A stretch of DNA of 26,345 nt from JBIOHJ01 sp044448905 (lineage in GTDB: Bacteria; Bacteroidota; Bacteroidia; AKYH767-A; OLB10). Position numbers and translations under genes: made by a program. Position 1 is the stretch's first letter, and every line of letters starts with the position of its first letter. Below the pieces are notes generated by a model. That model was not told the origin of the DNA. It made no database searches and saw only the letters and a program-made list of their open reading frames with translations. Below, in pieces: positions 1 to 7,765 of the stretch. The stretch lies in assembly GCA_044448905.1 (NCBI GenBank), contig JBIOHJ010000033.1:1-26345 (forward strand), read 5' to 3'.

Positions 1-21
1 ATGCTGAACAACCCGATAAAT

Positions 22-56
22 AATTTTCAATTCCTAATGCTTAATTCTTAATTTCA
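22..56. repeat. 7-bp-period microrepeat before the GH3-family gene
   Basis: Five consecutive degenerate 7-bp units, each starting with AAT (for example AATTCCT and AATTCTT), run to within 2 bp of the start codon at 59. No gene can be assigned to positions 1-58. The frame GCTGAACAACCCGATAAATAA (3-23) could be the last codons of an upstream gene, but this cannot be decided. The same 7-bp periodicity recurs at several other gene edges in the window. Confidence 0.6.
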
Positions 57-58
57 TT

Positions 59-1591
59 ATGCCCCTACTCGGAAGCATCATAAAAGGAGGAATTGAGCTT
101 CGTCATAATCTCAAAATAAAATGGCGTTCGTCTGAGCGTACTCAGAAAAGAGAGCTAAAAAAATTATTGCGTAAATCGCAGTTTACACTTTTCGGGCAGA
201 CTTATAATTTTTCCGAAATTATTCATAGTAAAAACTTCGTGAACAAATTTCGGGCAATTGTTCCTATTCATGATTACAATTCTATTTTTTCAAACTGGTG
301 GAATAAATGCCTGCATAACGAAGAAGATGTTTGCTGGCCCGGGCGTGTAAAATACTTTGCACTGAGTTCCGGAACTTCCGATTCATCGAGCAAGCACATA
401 CCGGTTACCCGCGAAATGGTACGGGCAATTCAAAAAGCAAGCGTGCGGCAGATAATTACTCTTGCCAATTATGATATTCCAAAAGAAATATTTGAAAAAG
501 GAATTTTAATGCTGGGAGGAAGCACGCATTTGCACCAGCAGGGAAGTTATTTTGAAGGCGATTTAAGCGGCATAACAGCCAGCCAGCTGCCATTCTGGTT
601 TCAGCATTTTTATAAGCCCGGAAAAAAAATTTCAAAAGAAAAAGACTGGAATGCGAAGCTTGATGAGATTACGCTGAAAGCTAAACAATGGGATATAGGA
701 ATTATTGTGGGTGTTCCTGCATGGGTGCAATTGCTCATTGAAAAAGTGATTGCTCATTATGGCGTAAAGAATATTCATGACATCTGGCCTAACCTTACCA
801 TCAATGTCCATGGCGGAGTTTCGTTCGAGCCTTACAAAAAAAGCTTTGATGCTTTGTTGGGAAAGCCATTAATTAACATTGAAACCTATCTTGCCTCGGA
901 AGGATTTATTGCTTTCCAGGATCAGCCGGATACCGATATGCGTTTGATTTTAAACAACGGAATATTTTTTGAATTTATTCCATTTAATGAAGAAAATTTT
1001 AATGCTGACGGTGACCTGATACGAAAACCAAAATCGCTTTTGCTCAATGAGGTTCATGAAGAAACAGAATATGCATTGCTTCTTTCGAATTGTGCCGGTG
1101 CCTGGCGTTACCTGATTGGGGATGTGATTAAATTCACTAATAAAGAAAAATGTGAAGTAAAAATTACCGGAAGGACAAAACATTTCCTCAGCCTGTGTGG
1201 CGAACATCTTTCACTCGATAATATGAATAAAGCCATCGAAATGGTATCGGACGAATTAAACATCAGTATCAAAGAATTTGTAGTTTCAGGAAAAAGGCAT
1301 GGGACCATGTTTGCACATAAATGGTTTGTAGGAACCGATGAAAATGTGGAAGTAAGTTTATTGAAAACTAAAATTGATGAAAAATTAAAAATACTTAATG
1401 ACGATTACCGTGTTGAGCGCATGTCAGCATTAAAAGATATTTTGGTCGAAGTTGTTCCTCCCCGCTTTTTTTACAACTGGATGGAACAAAACGGAAAAAC
1501 TGGCGCTCAAAATAAATTTCCACGTGTAATGAAAAAACAGCAATTTGAAAGCTGGGAAAAATTTGTCACAAAAGAAAAATCATTTGCCTGA
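59..1591 (+). CDS. GH3 auxin-responsive promoter family protein (acyl-adenylating enzyme)
   Basis: This 510-residue protein matches the bacterial branch of the GH3 family, known in plants as acyl-acid-amido synthetases of the ANL adenylating superfamily. The phosphate-binding loop is visible as SSGTSDSSSKHIPVT (residues 103-117), followed by YLASEGFIAFQ and YLIGDVIKFTNKEKCEVKITGR, which correspond to the GH3 nucleotide-binding and hinge region. It has no signal peptide or membrane segment, so it should be cytosolic. Length fits the bacterial homologues. The ATG at 59 directly follows a 7-bp microrepeat and gives a normal N-terminus. Bacterial substrates are not established; an ATP-dependent conjugation of a carboxylic acid to an amino acid or amine is inference. 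The downstream gene is a LysE-type exporter 190 bp away on the same strand, so a product-export link is conceivable but unproven. Confidence 0.85.
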   Translation: MPLLGSIIKGGIELRHNLKIKWRSSERTQKRELKKLLRKSQFTLFGQTYNFSEIIHSKNFVNKFRAIVPIHDYNSIFSNWWNKCLHNEEDVCWPGRVKYFALSSGTSDSSSKHIPVTREMVRAIQKASVRQIITLANYDIPKEIFEKGILMLGGSTHLHQQGSYFEGDLSGITASQLPFWFQHFYKPGKKISKEKDWNAKLDEITLKAKQWDIGIIVGVPAWVQLLIEKVIAHYGVKNIHDIWPNLTINVHGGVSFEPYKKSFDALLGKPLINIETYLASEGFIAFQDQPDTDMRLILNNGIFFEFIPFNEENFNADGDLIRKPKSLLLNEVHEETEYALLLSNCAGAWRYLIGDVIKFTNKEKCEVKITGRTKHFLSLCGEHLSLDNMNKAIEMVSDELNISIKEFVVSGKRHGTMFAHKWFVGTDENVEVSLLKTKIDEKLKILNDDYRVERMSALKDILVEVVPPRFFYNWMEQNGKTGAQNKFPRVMKKQQFESWEKFVTKEKSFA

Positions 1592-1723
1592 TTTTTTGAT
1601 TGATTATTTATTGCTTATTGCTTTTCGGTTTACCATTCCAAATTCATTTCCACTTTCATTTTCATTTATCTTCATTTTTCAAAACTTTCTTATTTTTAGC
1701 GACCATTTCATTTCAACAATCTG

Positions 1724-1749
1724 TCTGACGAAGCTTTAGCATAGTCAGA
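1724..1749. repeat. Imperfect inverted repeat between GH3 and LysE genes
   Basis: TCTGAC at 1724-1729 is the reverse complement of GTCAGA at 1744-1749, with an inner GCT/AGC match. No T-run follows, so it is a weak terminator candidate. It may equally be an operator or a chance palindrome. The rest of 1592-1781 is T-rich with repeated TTCATT words and no gene. Confidence 0.3.
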
Positions 1750-1754
1750 TTCAA

Positions 1755-1778
1755 TAACTCAGTAATTCCGTAATTCGT
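1755..1778. repeat. 8-bp-period microrepeat directly before the LysE-family start
   Basis: Three 8-bp units (TAACTCAG, TAATTCCG, TAATTCGT) end 3 bp before the ATG at 1782. They form the whole immediate leader of the gene. The period is 8 here rather than the 7 seen elsewhere. Confidence 0.5.
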
Positions 1779-1781
1779 TTT

Positions 1782-2414
1782 ATGCTCGACCCTATCATCA
1801 AAGGCATCTCGCTCGGATTGGTGATTGCAATTATGGTAGGCCCGGTGTTTTTTTTTATTCTCAATACAAGCATCAAACGCGGAATGATGCCCGCTTCAGT
1901 TACTGCAATTGGAGTCATGTTGAGCGATGCTTTTTTTATTTCAGTTGCATATTTCGGAAGCGCATTTATACTTTACCTTAATGAATACAAAGAAGCCACC
2001 GGGATAATTGGCGGAATTGTAATTGCAGGTTTCGGTGCAATTTTATTTTTCAGGGAAGCAAAAGTTTCTATGGAGTCGCTCGAGTTTACCGAAAGCCCGC
2101 ATCCAAATTATCTATATCTTGCAAAAGGTTTTATGCTCAATTCGGTAAACCCATCAGTGCTGCTTTTCTGGATTGTGGTAGCGAGCACCCTGCCTGTAAA
2201 AGAAGATTTCACCAATGCCGGTACTATGGTTTTTTATGCCTGCACATTAGGAACCATACTCAGTACCGATTTACTGAAGGCTTACCTTGCAAACCGTTTG
2301 AAAAATATTATCACCGGTAAATTTTTAATTATGCTCAACCACATTGCCGGCATTGTTCTTTTTGTTTATGGAGGAAGTATGATTGTAAGAGTAATTTTGG
2401 AAATGGTAAAATAA
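1782..2414 (+). CDS. LysE/RhtB-family amino-acid exporter-like membrane protein
   Basis: This 210-residue protein is almost entirely hydrophobic with about six predicted membrane helices, the usual size and topology of LysE/RhtB translocators. The N-terminal signature is seen in GLVIAIMVGPVFFFILNTSI (residues 9-28), with the conserved GP and following polar residues, then a second helix starting near AIGVMLSDAFFIS. A charged loop (REAKVSMESLEFTESPHPN) separates the two halves, and the second half starts AKGFMLNSVNPSVLLFW, the conserved Asn-Pro motif of the family. The likely role is proton-driven efflux of an amino acid or similar small solute across the inner membrane; the substrate cannot be read from sequence. 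A tRNA gene follows 3 bp after the stop, so read-through into the tRNA is possible. Confidence 0.85.
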   Translation: MLDPIIKGISLGLVIAIMVGPVFFFILNTSIKRGMMPASVTAIGVMLSDAFFISVAYFGSAFILYLNEYKEATGIIGGIVIAGFGAILFFREAKVSMESLEFTESPHPNYLYLAKGFMLNSVNPSVLLFWIVVASTLPVKEDFTNAGTMVFYACTLGTILSTDLLKAYLANRLKNIITGKFLIMLNHIAGIVLFVYGGSMIVRVILEMVK

Positions 2415-2417
2415 TTT

Positions 2418-2492
2418 GCGCTGTTAGCTCAGTTGGTTCAGAGCACTGCCTCGACAAGGCAGGGGTCAGTGGTTCGAGTCCACTACAGCGCA
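2418..2492 (+). tRNA. tRNA-Val (anticodon GAC), with C33
   Basis: A full cloverleaf can be drawn. The acceptor stem GCGCTGT/ACAGCGC has 7 perfect pairs, the D stem is GCTC/GAGC, the anticodon stem CTGCC/GGCAG, and the T stem AGTGG/CCACT with loop TTCGAGT. Discriminator base A2492 follows and CCA is not encoded. The seven-base anticodon loop TCGACAA puts GAC at positions 34-36, which reads GUC (Val). Position 33 is C instead of the near-universal U. A T-run after the gene (2501-2506) may help termination. The gene lies between the LysE-type gene and the convergent helicase. Confidence 0.9.
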
Positions 2493-2504
2493 CTTGAGAT
2501 TTTT

Positions 2505-3719
2505 TTAGCGCCTACCTTTTGGATTTCTATGTGAATGTTTACTTCTGCCGAAATGTTTTTTGGTTTTAACATGAAGCGCATCAGGCAGAGCAGCGCCAAT
2601 TGAAGCAGGAAGAGGCAGTTTTCTTATTTCACTCCCGATAAGTGCTTCAATACGTAAGAATTTTTGTCTGTCGTGGAAGTTAATTAATGTAATGGCTACA
2701 CCCGTGGAAGCCGCACGGGCTGTTCGCCCGACACGGTGTATGTAATCTTCGGCATCAGAGGGCACATCATAATTTATGATAAGGCCGATGTCTTCAATAT
2801 CAATTCCACGCGAAAGAATATCAGTAGCTACCAGAACCTGTATGCTCCTGCTTTTAAAATTACGTAAGACTTCTTCGCGTTCGCTTTGTTCCAGGTCGGA
2901 ATGAATGGCTTTTGCCTTTATTCCCGCTTTCTGTAAATCACGCTCCAGCTCTTTTACTTTTTTACGGGTAGATAAGAAGATAAGCGCACTTAGTATGTCT
3001 TTACCTTTCAGCAATTCAATTACAAGATTATTTTTTTGTACGTCATGTACCATATATGCTCCCTGCAAAACACCTTCGGCAGGTTTTGAAACCGCAATAC
3101 TGATCTGTTCAGGATGTACTAAAAGCTTTTTTGCAAGTGTGCGGATTTTTGCAGGCATGGTGGCAGAGAACATAAGTGTCTGCCGTTTTACGGGAAGGTA
3201 GGATGAAATTTTTATAATGTCATCCACAAAACCCATATCGAGCATTTTGTCAGCTTCATCTAAAATTAAATGTTCCAGCTTATCCAGCTTTACATAGCCC
3301 ATGTTTAAATGCGACATCAGCCGCCCCGGTGTGGCAACAATAATATTGGCTCCCTGTGTGAGGGCGCGCTTTTCATTTTCAAAGGAAGCGCCATCGCTTC
3401 CGCCATAAATGGCAAGCGAACTAACGGAGGTGAAGTACGAAAAACCCTGCAGTACCTGGTCTATCTGCAAAGCAAGCTCGCGCGTAGGAACTATCACCAA
3501 TGTATTGGTATGGTTAGTGTGCGTCTTGACAAGCTTATTAAGAATAGGTAATACAAACGCTGCTGTTTTGCCTGTACCGGTTTGGGCGCAGGCAATCAGG
3601 TCTTTATTATTTAAAATAATGGGTATGGCCTGTTGCTGAATAATAGTGGGCGTTTCAAAACCCATTGCATCAAGTCCGTTTTGAAGACTGTGCTCAAAAT
3701 TAAAATCGCTGAATTTCAA
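2505..3719 (-). CDS. DEAD-box ATP-dependent RNA helicase, RhlE type
   Basis: This 404-residue protein has every DEAD-box motif in order: Q motif around GFETPTIIQQQ (20-30), motif I AQTGTGKT (45-52), PTRELALQ (78-85), TPGR (130-133), DEAD (154-157), SAT (185-187), VATDILSRGID (297-307) and HRVGRTAR (328-335). It ends in a short basic tail (KTKKHFGRSKHSHRNPKGRR). It unwinds RNA duplexes with ATP in the cytoplasm, in ribosome assembly or RNA decay. The start is TTG at 3719: the translation KFSDFNF directly after it is the usual RhlE N-terminus and no ATG is available in frame nearby. A TACCTTCG box lies 24 bp upstream. The gene is convergent with the tRNA and is the last of a minus-strand run beginning at 5825. 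Confidence 0.95.
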   Translation of the reverse strand: MKFSDFNFEHSLQNGLDAMGFETPTIIQQQAIPIILNNKDLIACAQTGTGKTAAFVLPILNKLVKTHTNHTNTLVIVPTRELALQIDQVLQGFSYFTSVSSLAIYGGSDGASFENEKRALTQGANIIVATPGRLMSHLNMGYVKLDKLEHLILDEADKMLDMGFVDDIIKISSYLPVKRQTLMFSATMPAKIRTLAKKLLVHPEQISIAVSKPAEGVLQGAYMVHDVQKNNLVIELLKGKDILSALIFLSTRKKVKELERDLQKAGIKAKAIHSDLEQSEREEVLRNFKSRSIQVLVATDILSRGIDIEDIGLIINYDVPSDAEDYIHRVGRTARAASTGVAITLINFHDRQKFLRIEALIGSEIRKLPLPASIGAALPDALHVKTKKHFGRSKHSHRNPKGRR

Positions 3720-3743
3720 ATGCTGTGTATAAAAGTTTTTTTA

Positions 3744-3751
3744 CGAAGGTA
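3744..3751 (-). promoter_or_regulatory. Bacteroidota-type -7 box of the helicase gene
   Basis: On the minus strand TACCTTCG fits the TAnnTTYG form of the Bacteroidota -7 element and lies 24 bp from the TTG start. A convincing -33 TTG box was not found, so this is a candidate only. Confidence 0.4.
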
Positions 3752-3801
3752 GAAAAACCCCGCTGAACAAATAAGCAGGATTGTCTTATAGTCAGCCTTC
3801 T

Positions 3802-4230
3802 TCAGATTTTTGTTTTCACTGAAAACGGGAATTTCTTTTTAAATAAAAATTTTCTCACCGCCAGGTAGCCTTCTGCTTTTATATTGCTGGAAGCATTGCC
3901 GGATAATAGCAAGGACGCTATTTCATTGACGGAAGCACGTGCCTCAAGTGGAATTGAAATTTCGCTGTCTGCAGGAATAAATGTCTTTTTACTGATTGTA
4001 ATATCAGTGACCGTTTTTGCTCCCAAACTAACAGTTGATTTAAGTTCGCAAAGAGTTAACCCAAAATTATTAGGGTTGTGAATTTTCACTTCAAAGTGAA
4101 CATTTGGTTTCGATGATAAAGGCTCTAAATTAAAATTGCCTATACCAATTACCTCTACCGGCTTAATCGTTACGCACGAAGAAAGAAAACCCAGTATTAT
4201 TAAATTAAAAACTATTAATTTCTTCCGCAT
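3802..4230 (-). CDS. LEA14-like (LEA type 2/WHy domain) lipoprotein
   Basis: This 142-residue protein begins with a lipoprotein signal: two lysines, a hydrophobic stretch, and LSSC with Cys19 as the acylated residue. The mature part fits a single WHy/LEA-2 immunoglobulin-like domain. Recognisable features are IGIGNFNLEPL, HFEVKIHNPNNFGLTLCEL (the asparagine-rich HNPNNFG turn is typical of the family) and alternating hydrophobic strands with KTFIPADSEISIPLEARASV. It is expected to be anchored to the inner face of the outer membrane or to the periplasmic side of a membrane. Its molecular role is unknown; a stress or desiccation role is only an analogy with plant LEA14. It lies between the helicase and the DUF4442 gene, with 32 bp to the latter, so co-transcription is likely. 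Confidence 0.75.
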   Translation of the reverse strand: MRKKLIVFNLIILGFLSSCVTIKPVEVIGIGNFNLEPLSSKPNVHFEVKIHNPNNFGLTLCELKSTVSLGAKTVTDITISKKTFIPADSEISIPLEARASVNEIASLLLSGNASSNIKAEGYLAVRKFLFKKKFPFSVKTKI

Positions 4231-4233
4231 AAT

Positions 4234-4251
4234 AATTCATAATTCATAATT
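4234..4251. repeat. 7-bp-period microrepeat (AATTCAT units)
   Basis: Two and a half exact 7-bp units, AATTCATAATTCATAATT, lie in the 32-bp gap between the DUF4442 stop and the lipoprotein start. It is the reverse complement of the AATTATG microrepeat at 9913-9937. Confidence 0.65.
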
Positions 4252-4262
4252 TTTCCCATCAT

Positions 4263-4772
4263 TCATTTCACTTTCGTTTTCACATGTTCCCACTTTTTGA
4301 TCTGCCAGTTTATTTTTCCCGTACAAATATGATTTTTATTGCTATCATACGCTTCAACCATAAGTTCTTTCATAATGGAACCGGATATTTGTAGCGGTTC
4401 GATAATTTCATTCCTGATAAATTCAGGTGAAAGAGAAAAAGTAGCCAGCACATCCATTTTTGCCTGGTAATGATAGGTCATATGAATATTCTTTAAAATA
4501 ATCCGGTATTCCTTTTCTGAAATTGAAGACATCAATGCCAGCCCCGAAATATATTCGCAAAGCGTAGCCAACGCGCAGGCATGAATGCTTTTAATATGAT
4601 TTAAGTTTTTCCTTTTGTACGGAAGGAGTAAAATCAATTCGCCATTTTCAATTTTAATAATCTTAATTTTATGAGGGTTATTAAACGGAACTTTTTTCCA
4701 CAGAATGGCATTCAGCAACCAAAGCCAAAAGGATGATTTTGACGCTTTGTATATTATTTTTTTTAATTGCAT
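4263..4772 (-). CDS. DUF4442 hotdog-fold protein (possible acyl-CoA thioesterase-like)
   Basis: This 169-residue protein fits the DUF4442 branch of the hotdog superfamily. The diagnostic stretch is NHIKSIHACALATLCEYISG (residues about 57-76), in which the N-x-x-x-S-x-H-A segment leads into the central helix of the hotdog fold, followed by the long beta strands LKNIHMTYHYQAKMDVLATF. Relatives bind or hydrolyse acyl-CoA or acyl-ACP thioesters; the activity of this subfamily is mostly untested, so the substrate is unknown. No signal peptide is evident. It lies 33 bp after the flavin oxidoreductase stop and is probably co-transcribed with it. Both genes being near an acyl-CoA ligase is weak support for a lipid role. 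Confidence 0.7.
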   Translation of the reverse strand: MQLKKIIYKASKSSFWLWLLNAILWKKVPFNNPHKIKIIKIENGELILLLPYKRKNLNHIKSIHACALATLCEYISGLALMSSISEKEYRIILKNIHMTYHYQAKMDVLATFSLSPEFIRNEIIEPLQISGSIMKELMVEAYDSNKNHICTGKINWQIKKWEHVKTKVK

Positions 4773-4792
4773 TTCGATGATTGGGCAATTTC

Positions 4793-4820
4793 CGTTGTCA
4801 ACTCGCTACTGACCACTCGC
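4793..4820. repeat. 7-bp-period microrepeat across the flavoprotein stop codon
   Basis: Four degenerate 7-bp units (CGTTGTC, AACTCGC, TACTGAC, CACTCGC on the plus strand) span the end of the flavoprotein gene. Its last residues (SGQ) and its TAG stop are inside the repeat. Confidence 0.5.
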
Positions 4821-5825
4821 AATTGATTTATCAAGTTCAGAATATGATTCCTCCATTTCCTTCACTAACCGCTGAATAATTTCCTCACACGATATAATGT
4901 CATGAATCATTTCAACCGATTGGCCCGCGCACCATAGATTATCATGATTACCTGGTTTAACAGCCAGTTCAAGTTTTTTCATTCCGCGAATCTGCACCAG
5001 CATTTTAAAATATTTTTTTGTGCGCGGATTACGGCTCATAAATTTTTCGAACCAATTTTGCGTATAGCCTATTTTTTTTGCGTACGGAGTATTAATAATG
5101 GTGCAGGGAGTACCTGAAATCCGTTCGGATAATACAATATCTTCCATATCCGATTCCACCACTGCATTTTTGTATTGTTCACTAACGGTTGCCTCGGTTG
5201 ATGCAATAAAACGGGTGCCAATGGAAACACCTGCTGCTCCCAATACGAGCATCGAAATAATGGCTTCGCCTGTTGCAATTCCCCCGGCTGCAATTATAGG
5301 TTTACCCGGAAACTGATGATGCAACGTGGGAATAAGAATACTTAAAGGATACGGTCCGGCATGTCCGCCAGCCCCCTGCCCTACTGCAATAAATCCGTCA
5401 CAACCATTGTCGGAACTTTTTCGGGCATGCTCAACGTTGGTTACATCGCAAAAAACTTTTGCACCGTATTTATGCGCTTCATCCACCACCTTCTTAGGAT
5501 TGCCCAATGATGAAATATAAAACGGAACTTTGTTGCGCACACAAATTTCCAAATGCTTTTCATATAAAGGGTTCGTTTTTTGCACAATCAGGTTTACTCC
5601 GTAATTGCCTTTCAACCTGCTTTGCTCAGGCTTATATTTATTTAATCGTTGCAGGACACTTTCCAATTCTCCTTCTTTGCGAAAATTAAGAGTTGGGAAA
5701 ACTCCCATCGTTCCCGAACGTATGGCAGCTTTCATCATTTCTTCGTTCGAAACCAAAAACATGGGCGCCATCACAATTGGATAGGTCGTCCCGAGCACTT
5801 TGGTAAATGAATTATTAATTTTCAT
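4806..5825 (-). CDS. Nitronate monooxygenase-like FMN-dependent oxidoreductase
   Basis: With the start at 5825 this is a 339-residue TIM-barrel flavoprotein of the nitronate monooxygenase (2-nitropropane dioxygenase) / FabK-like family. FMN phosphate-binding elements are clear: MAPMFLVSN (19-27), GQGAGGHAGP (149-158) with the conserved His of the GGH motif, AAGGIATGEAI (179-189) and GTRF (203-206). It would be a soluble FMN enzyme oxidising nitronates or, in FabK-like relatives, reducing enoyl-ACP; sequence alone does not separate these. An in-frame ATG exists at 5948, but the 41 residues it would add are not family-like, whereas KINNSFTKVLGTTYPIVMAPM is the normal N-terminus. The C-terminal SGQ comes from a microrepeat. 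The gene heads the minus-strand run 5825-2505 and is divergent from the acyl-CoA ligase. Confidence 0.85.
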   Translation of the reverse strand: MKINNSFTKVLGTTYPIVMAPMFLVSNEEMMKAAIRSGTMGVFPTLNFRKEGELESVLQRLNKYKPEQSRLKGNYGVNLIVQKTNPLYEKHLEICVRNKVPFYISSLGNPKKVVDEAHKYGAKVFCDVTNVEHARKSSDNGCDGFIAVGQGAGGHAGPYPLSILIPTLHHQFPGKPIIAAGGIATGEAIISMLVLGAAGVSIGTRFIASTEATVSEQYKNAVVESDMEDIVLSERISGTPCTIINTPYAKKIGYTQNWFEKFMSRNPRTKKYFKMLVQIRGMKKLELAVKPGNHDNLWCAGQSVEMIHDIISCEEIIQRLVKEMEESYSELDKSIASGQ

Positions 5826-5952
5826 CTCGATAAATCGGGACAAAGAAAACAAAAAGCAGTAAACAAAAAGTAAATGTTGCGTTACAATTTGAACAATTAT
5901 CAAATGAACATTTTTTTTATCAATGCAAATTGATTTATTTTGTCTCAACCTT

Positions 5953-5970
5953 AAACAGTAAACAGTAAAC
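5953..5970. repeat. 7-bp-period microrepeat (AAACAGT units) before the acyl-CoA ligase
   Basis: Two exact AAACAGT units plus AAAC end 7 bp before the ATG at 5978. The divergent intergenic region 5826-5977 is AT-rich and must hold both promoters, but no unambiguous TAnnTTTG box could be chosen. Confidence 0.6.
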
Positions 5971-5977
5971 GTATTTC

Positions 5978-7741
5978 ATGCTGGTAAGCCGCCTCTTCGA
6001 TCTTATTCCGAATCAGCTTGAAAAATTCCCCAAGCCGGATTGCCTTTCCTGCAAAGTAAACGGGCAGTGGGTTAAATACAGTACACAGCAGTTTAAAGAA
6101 TATGCCGATAATATCAGCTACGGATTGCTTGCTTCAGGATTAAACAAAGGTGACACCGTTGGGCTTATCAGCAACAACCGTCCCGAATGGAATTTTGTTG
6201 ACATGGGAACTTTGCAGACGGGTATCATCAGTGTCCCGGTTTATCCGACTGTCAGCGCAGGCGATTTGAAATATATTCTCAATCATGCTCAGGTTAAATT
6301 GGTTTTTGTTTCTTCTGATGAAATATATCAGAAAGTAAAATCAATTGCATCGGATATTCCCTCTCTGATAAACATTTATACATTTAATGAAGTTGCCGGG
6401 GCTAAAAACTGGAAAGAAATTGCCGTGCTTGGAAAAAATAATCCGGATGAAAAAAAATTAAATGAAATAAAAGGTTCCATAAAGCCAAATGATCTTGCAA
6501 CATTGATTTATACTTCCGGCACAACTGGTGTACCCAAAGGCGTTATGTTGTCACACAACAACATACTGAGCAATTGCAATGCTACTGAAGTGTTATGCCC
6601 GTTTGATAAATCGTGGAAGGCGTTGAGCTTTCTTCCGCTCAATCATATTTTCGAACGCATGATTTCTTACCTCTATATGTATTACGGAATTTCTATTTAT
6701 TATGCTGAAAGCATCGAAACTATTGGAGGTAATCTGAAAGAGGTGAAGCCCGATATTTTTGTTACCGTGCCGCGCCTGCTCGAAAAAGTGTATGATAAAA
6801 TTGTTGCCAAGGGAAATGATCTGAAAGGAGTTAAACGAAAATTATTTTTCTGGGCATTGAATCTCGGTTTACGATTTGAAATGAACGAAGCGAACGGCTG
6901 GTGGTATGAATTTCAGTTAAAAATTGCAAATAAGATTATTTTCAGTAAATGGCGCGAAGCATTGGGCGGAAATATTAAGGCAGTTGCATCAGGTGGAGCG
7001 GCTTTGCAGTCACGGCTGGCAAGAATTTTCTGGTCTGCCGGAATTCCGATACTTGAAGGTTACGGGCTAACGGAAACTTCACCCGTAATTGCTGTAAATA
7101 ATTTTCAGCCGGGTTGTGTTAAATTTGGAACAGTAGGAACGGTTATTAAAGATGTGGAAGTTAAAATTGCAGAAGACGGTGAAATTCTTTGTAAAGGTCC
7201 GAACATCATGCTCGGTTATTACAAAGAACCTGTGCTGACTGCTGAAGCAATTGACAATGGCTGGTTTCACACCGGTGACATCGGTGAATTTGTTGATGGC
7301 AAATTTTTAAAAATAACCGACCGCAAAAAAGAAATTTTTAAAACATCAGGTGGAAAATATATTATCCCTCAGAAAATCGAAAACAAGTTAAAGGAATCGC
7401 CTTTCATTGAACAGGCGCTTGTCATAGGCGAAAATCAAAAGTTTGCTGCCGCGTTAATTGTTCCGGCTTTTTCTTTTATTAAAAACTGGGCTTCTAAAAA
7501 AGGAATTACTCTGAACTCAAACGAAGAAATTTCATCAAGCAAAGATGTGCGCGATGCCATACGTAACGAAATTGAAAATGTAAATAAAACACTCGGCAAT
7601 TTTGAATCAGTTAAGAAATTTGAATTGCTAACAAGAGAATTTTCGATTGATAAAGGCGAGATGACTCCCAAACTGAGCTTGAGACGAAAAAATATTCTTG
7701 AGGCCAATAAGGAAATTGTGAAAAAGATTTTCGGAGAGTGA
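5978..7741 (+). CDS. Long-chain acyl-CoA synthetase (AMP-forming), FadD/FAA1-like
   Basis: This 587-residue ANL-superfamily enzyme activates fatty acids with ATP and CoA. The AMP-binding signature YTSGTTGVPKGVMLSH starts at Tyr178, the second core motif GYGLTETSP at Gly361, and the hinge and C-terminal domain include WFHTGDIGEF, ITDRKKEIFKTSGGKYI and the late Lys region GEMTPKLSLRRKNI. The LPLNHIFERMISYLYMYYGI stretch and the length are typical of the bacterial FAA1-like long-chain branch. It is probably cytosolic or peripheral on the inner membrane. The ATG at 5978 gives a normal N-terminus (LVSRLFDLIPNQLEKFP). It is convergent with the hydroxybutyryl-CoA dehydrogenase, with only 24 bp between the stops, and divergent from the flavoprotein. 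Together with Hbd and FadN in this window it suggests a fatty-acid catabolism or lipid recycling context. Confidence 0.93.
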   Translation: MLVSRLFDLIPNQLEKFPKPDCLSCKVNGQWVKYSTQQFKEYADNISYGLLASGLNKGDTVGLISNNRPEWNFVDMGTLQTGIISVPVYPTVSAGDLKYILNHAQVKLVFVSSDEIYQKVKSIASDIPSLINIYTFNEVAGAKNWKEIAVLGKNNPDEKKLNEIKGSIKPNDLATLIYTSGTTGVPKGVMLSHNNILSNCNATEVLCPFDKSWKALSFLPLNHIFERMISYLYMYYGISIYYAESIETIGGNLKEVKPDIFVTVPRLLEKVYDKIVAKGNDLKGVKRKLFFWALNLGLRFEMNEANGWWYEFQLKIANKIIFSKWREALGGNIKAVASGGAALQSRLARIFWSAGIPILEGYGLTETSPVIAVNNFQPGCVKFGTVGTVIKDVEVKIAEDGEILCKGPNIMLGYYKEPVLTAEAIDNGWFHTGDIGEFVDGKFLKITDRKKEIFKTSGGKYIIPQKIENKLKESPFIEQALVIGENQKFAAALIVPAFSFIKNWASKKGITLNSNEEISSSKDVRDAIRNEIENVNKTLGNFESVKKFELLTREFSIDKGEMTPKLSLRRKNILEANKEIVKKIFGE

Positions 7742-7765
7742 ACTCCGCTTAACAGGTAAACGGTA

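Noticed and set aside
1545..1739. 64-codon plus-strand ORF overlapping the GH3 gene end
   Set aside because: Its Phe/Ser/Leu-rich sequence comes from T-rich intergenic DNA and has no protein character.
2418..2492. Reading the tRNA as Ser (anticodon CGA) so that T precedes the anticodon
   Set aside because: Shifting the loop by one base breaks all pairs of the anticodon stem. The acceptor stem and lack of a long variable arm also exclude Ser.
4806..5948. Longer form of the flavin oxidoreductase starting at the ATG at 5948
   Set aside because: The extra 41 residues are low-complexity and unlike the family. The second ATG (5825) gives the standard N-terminus.
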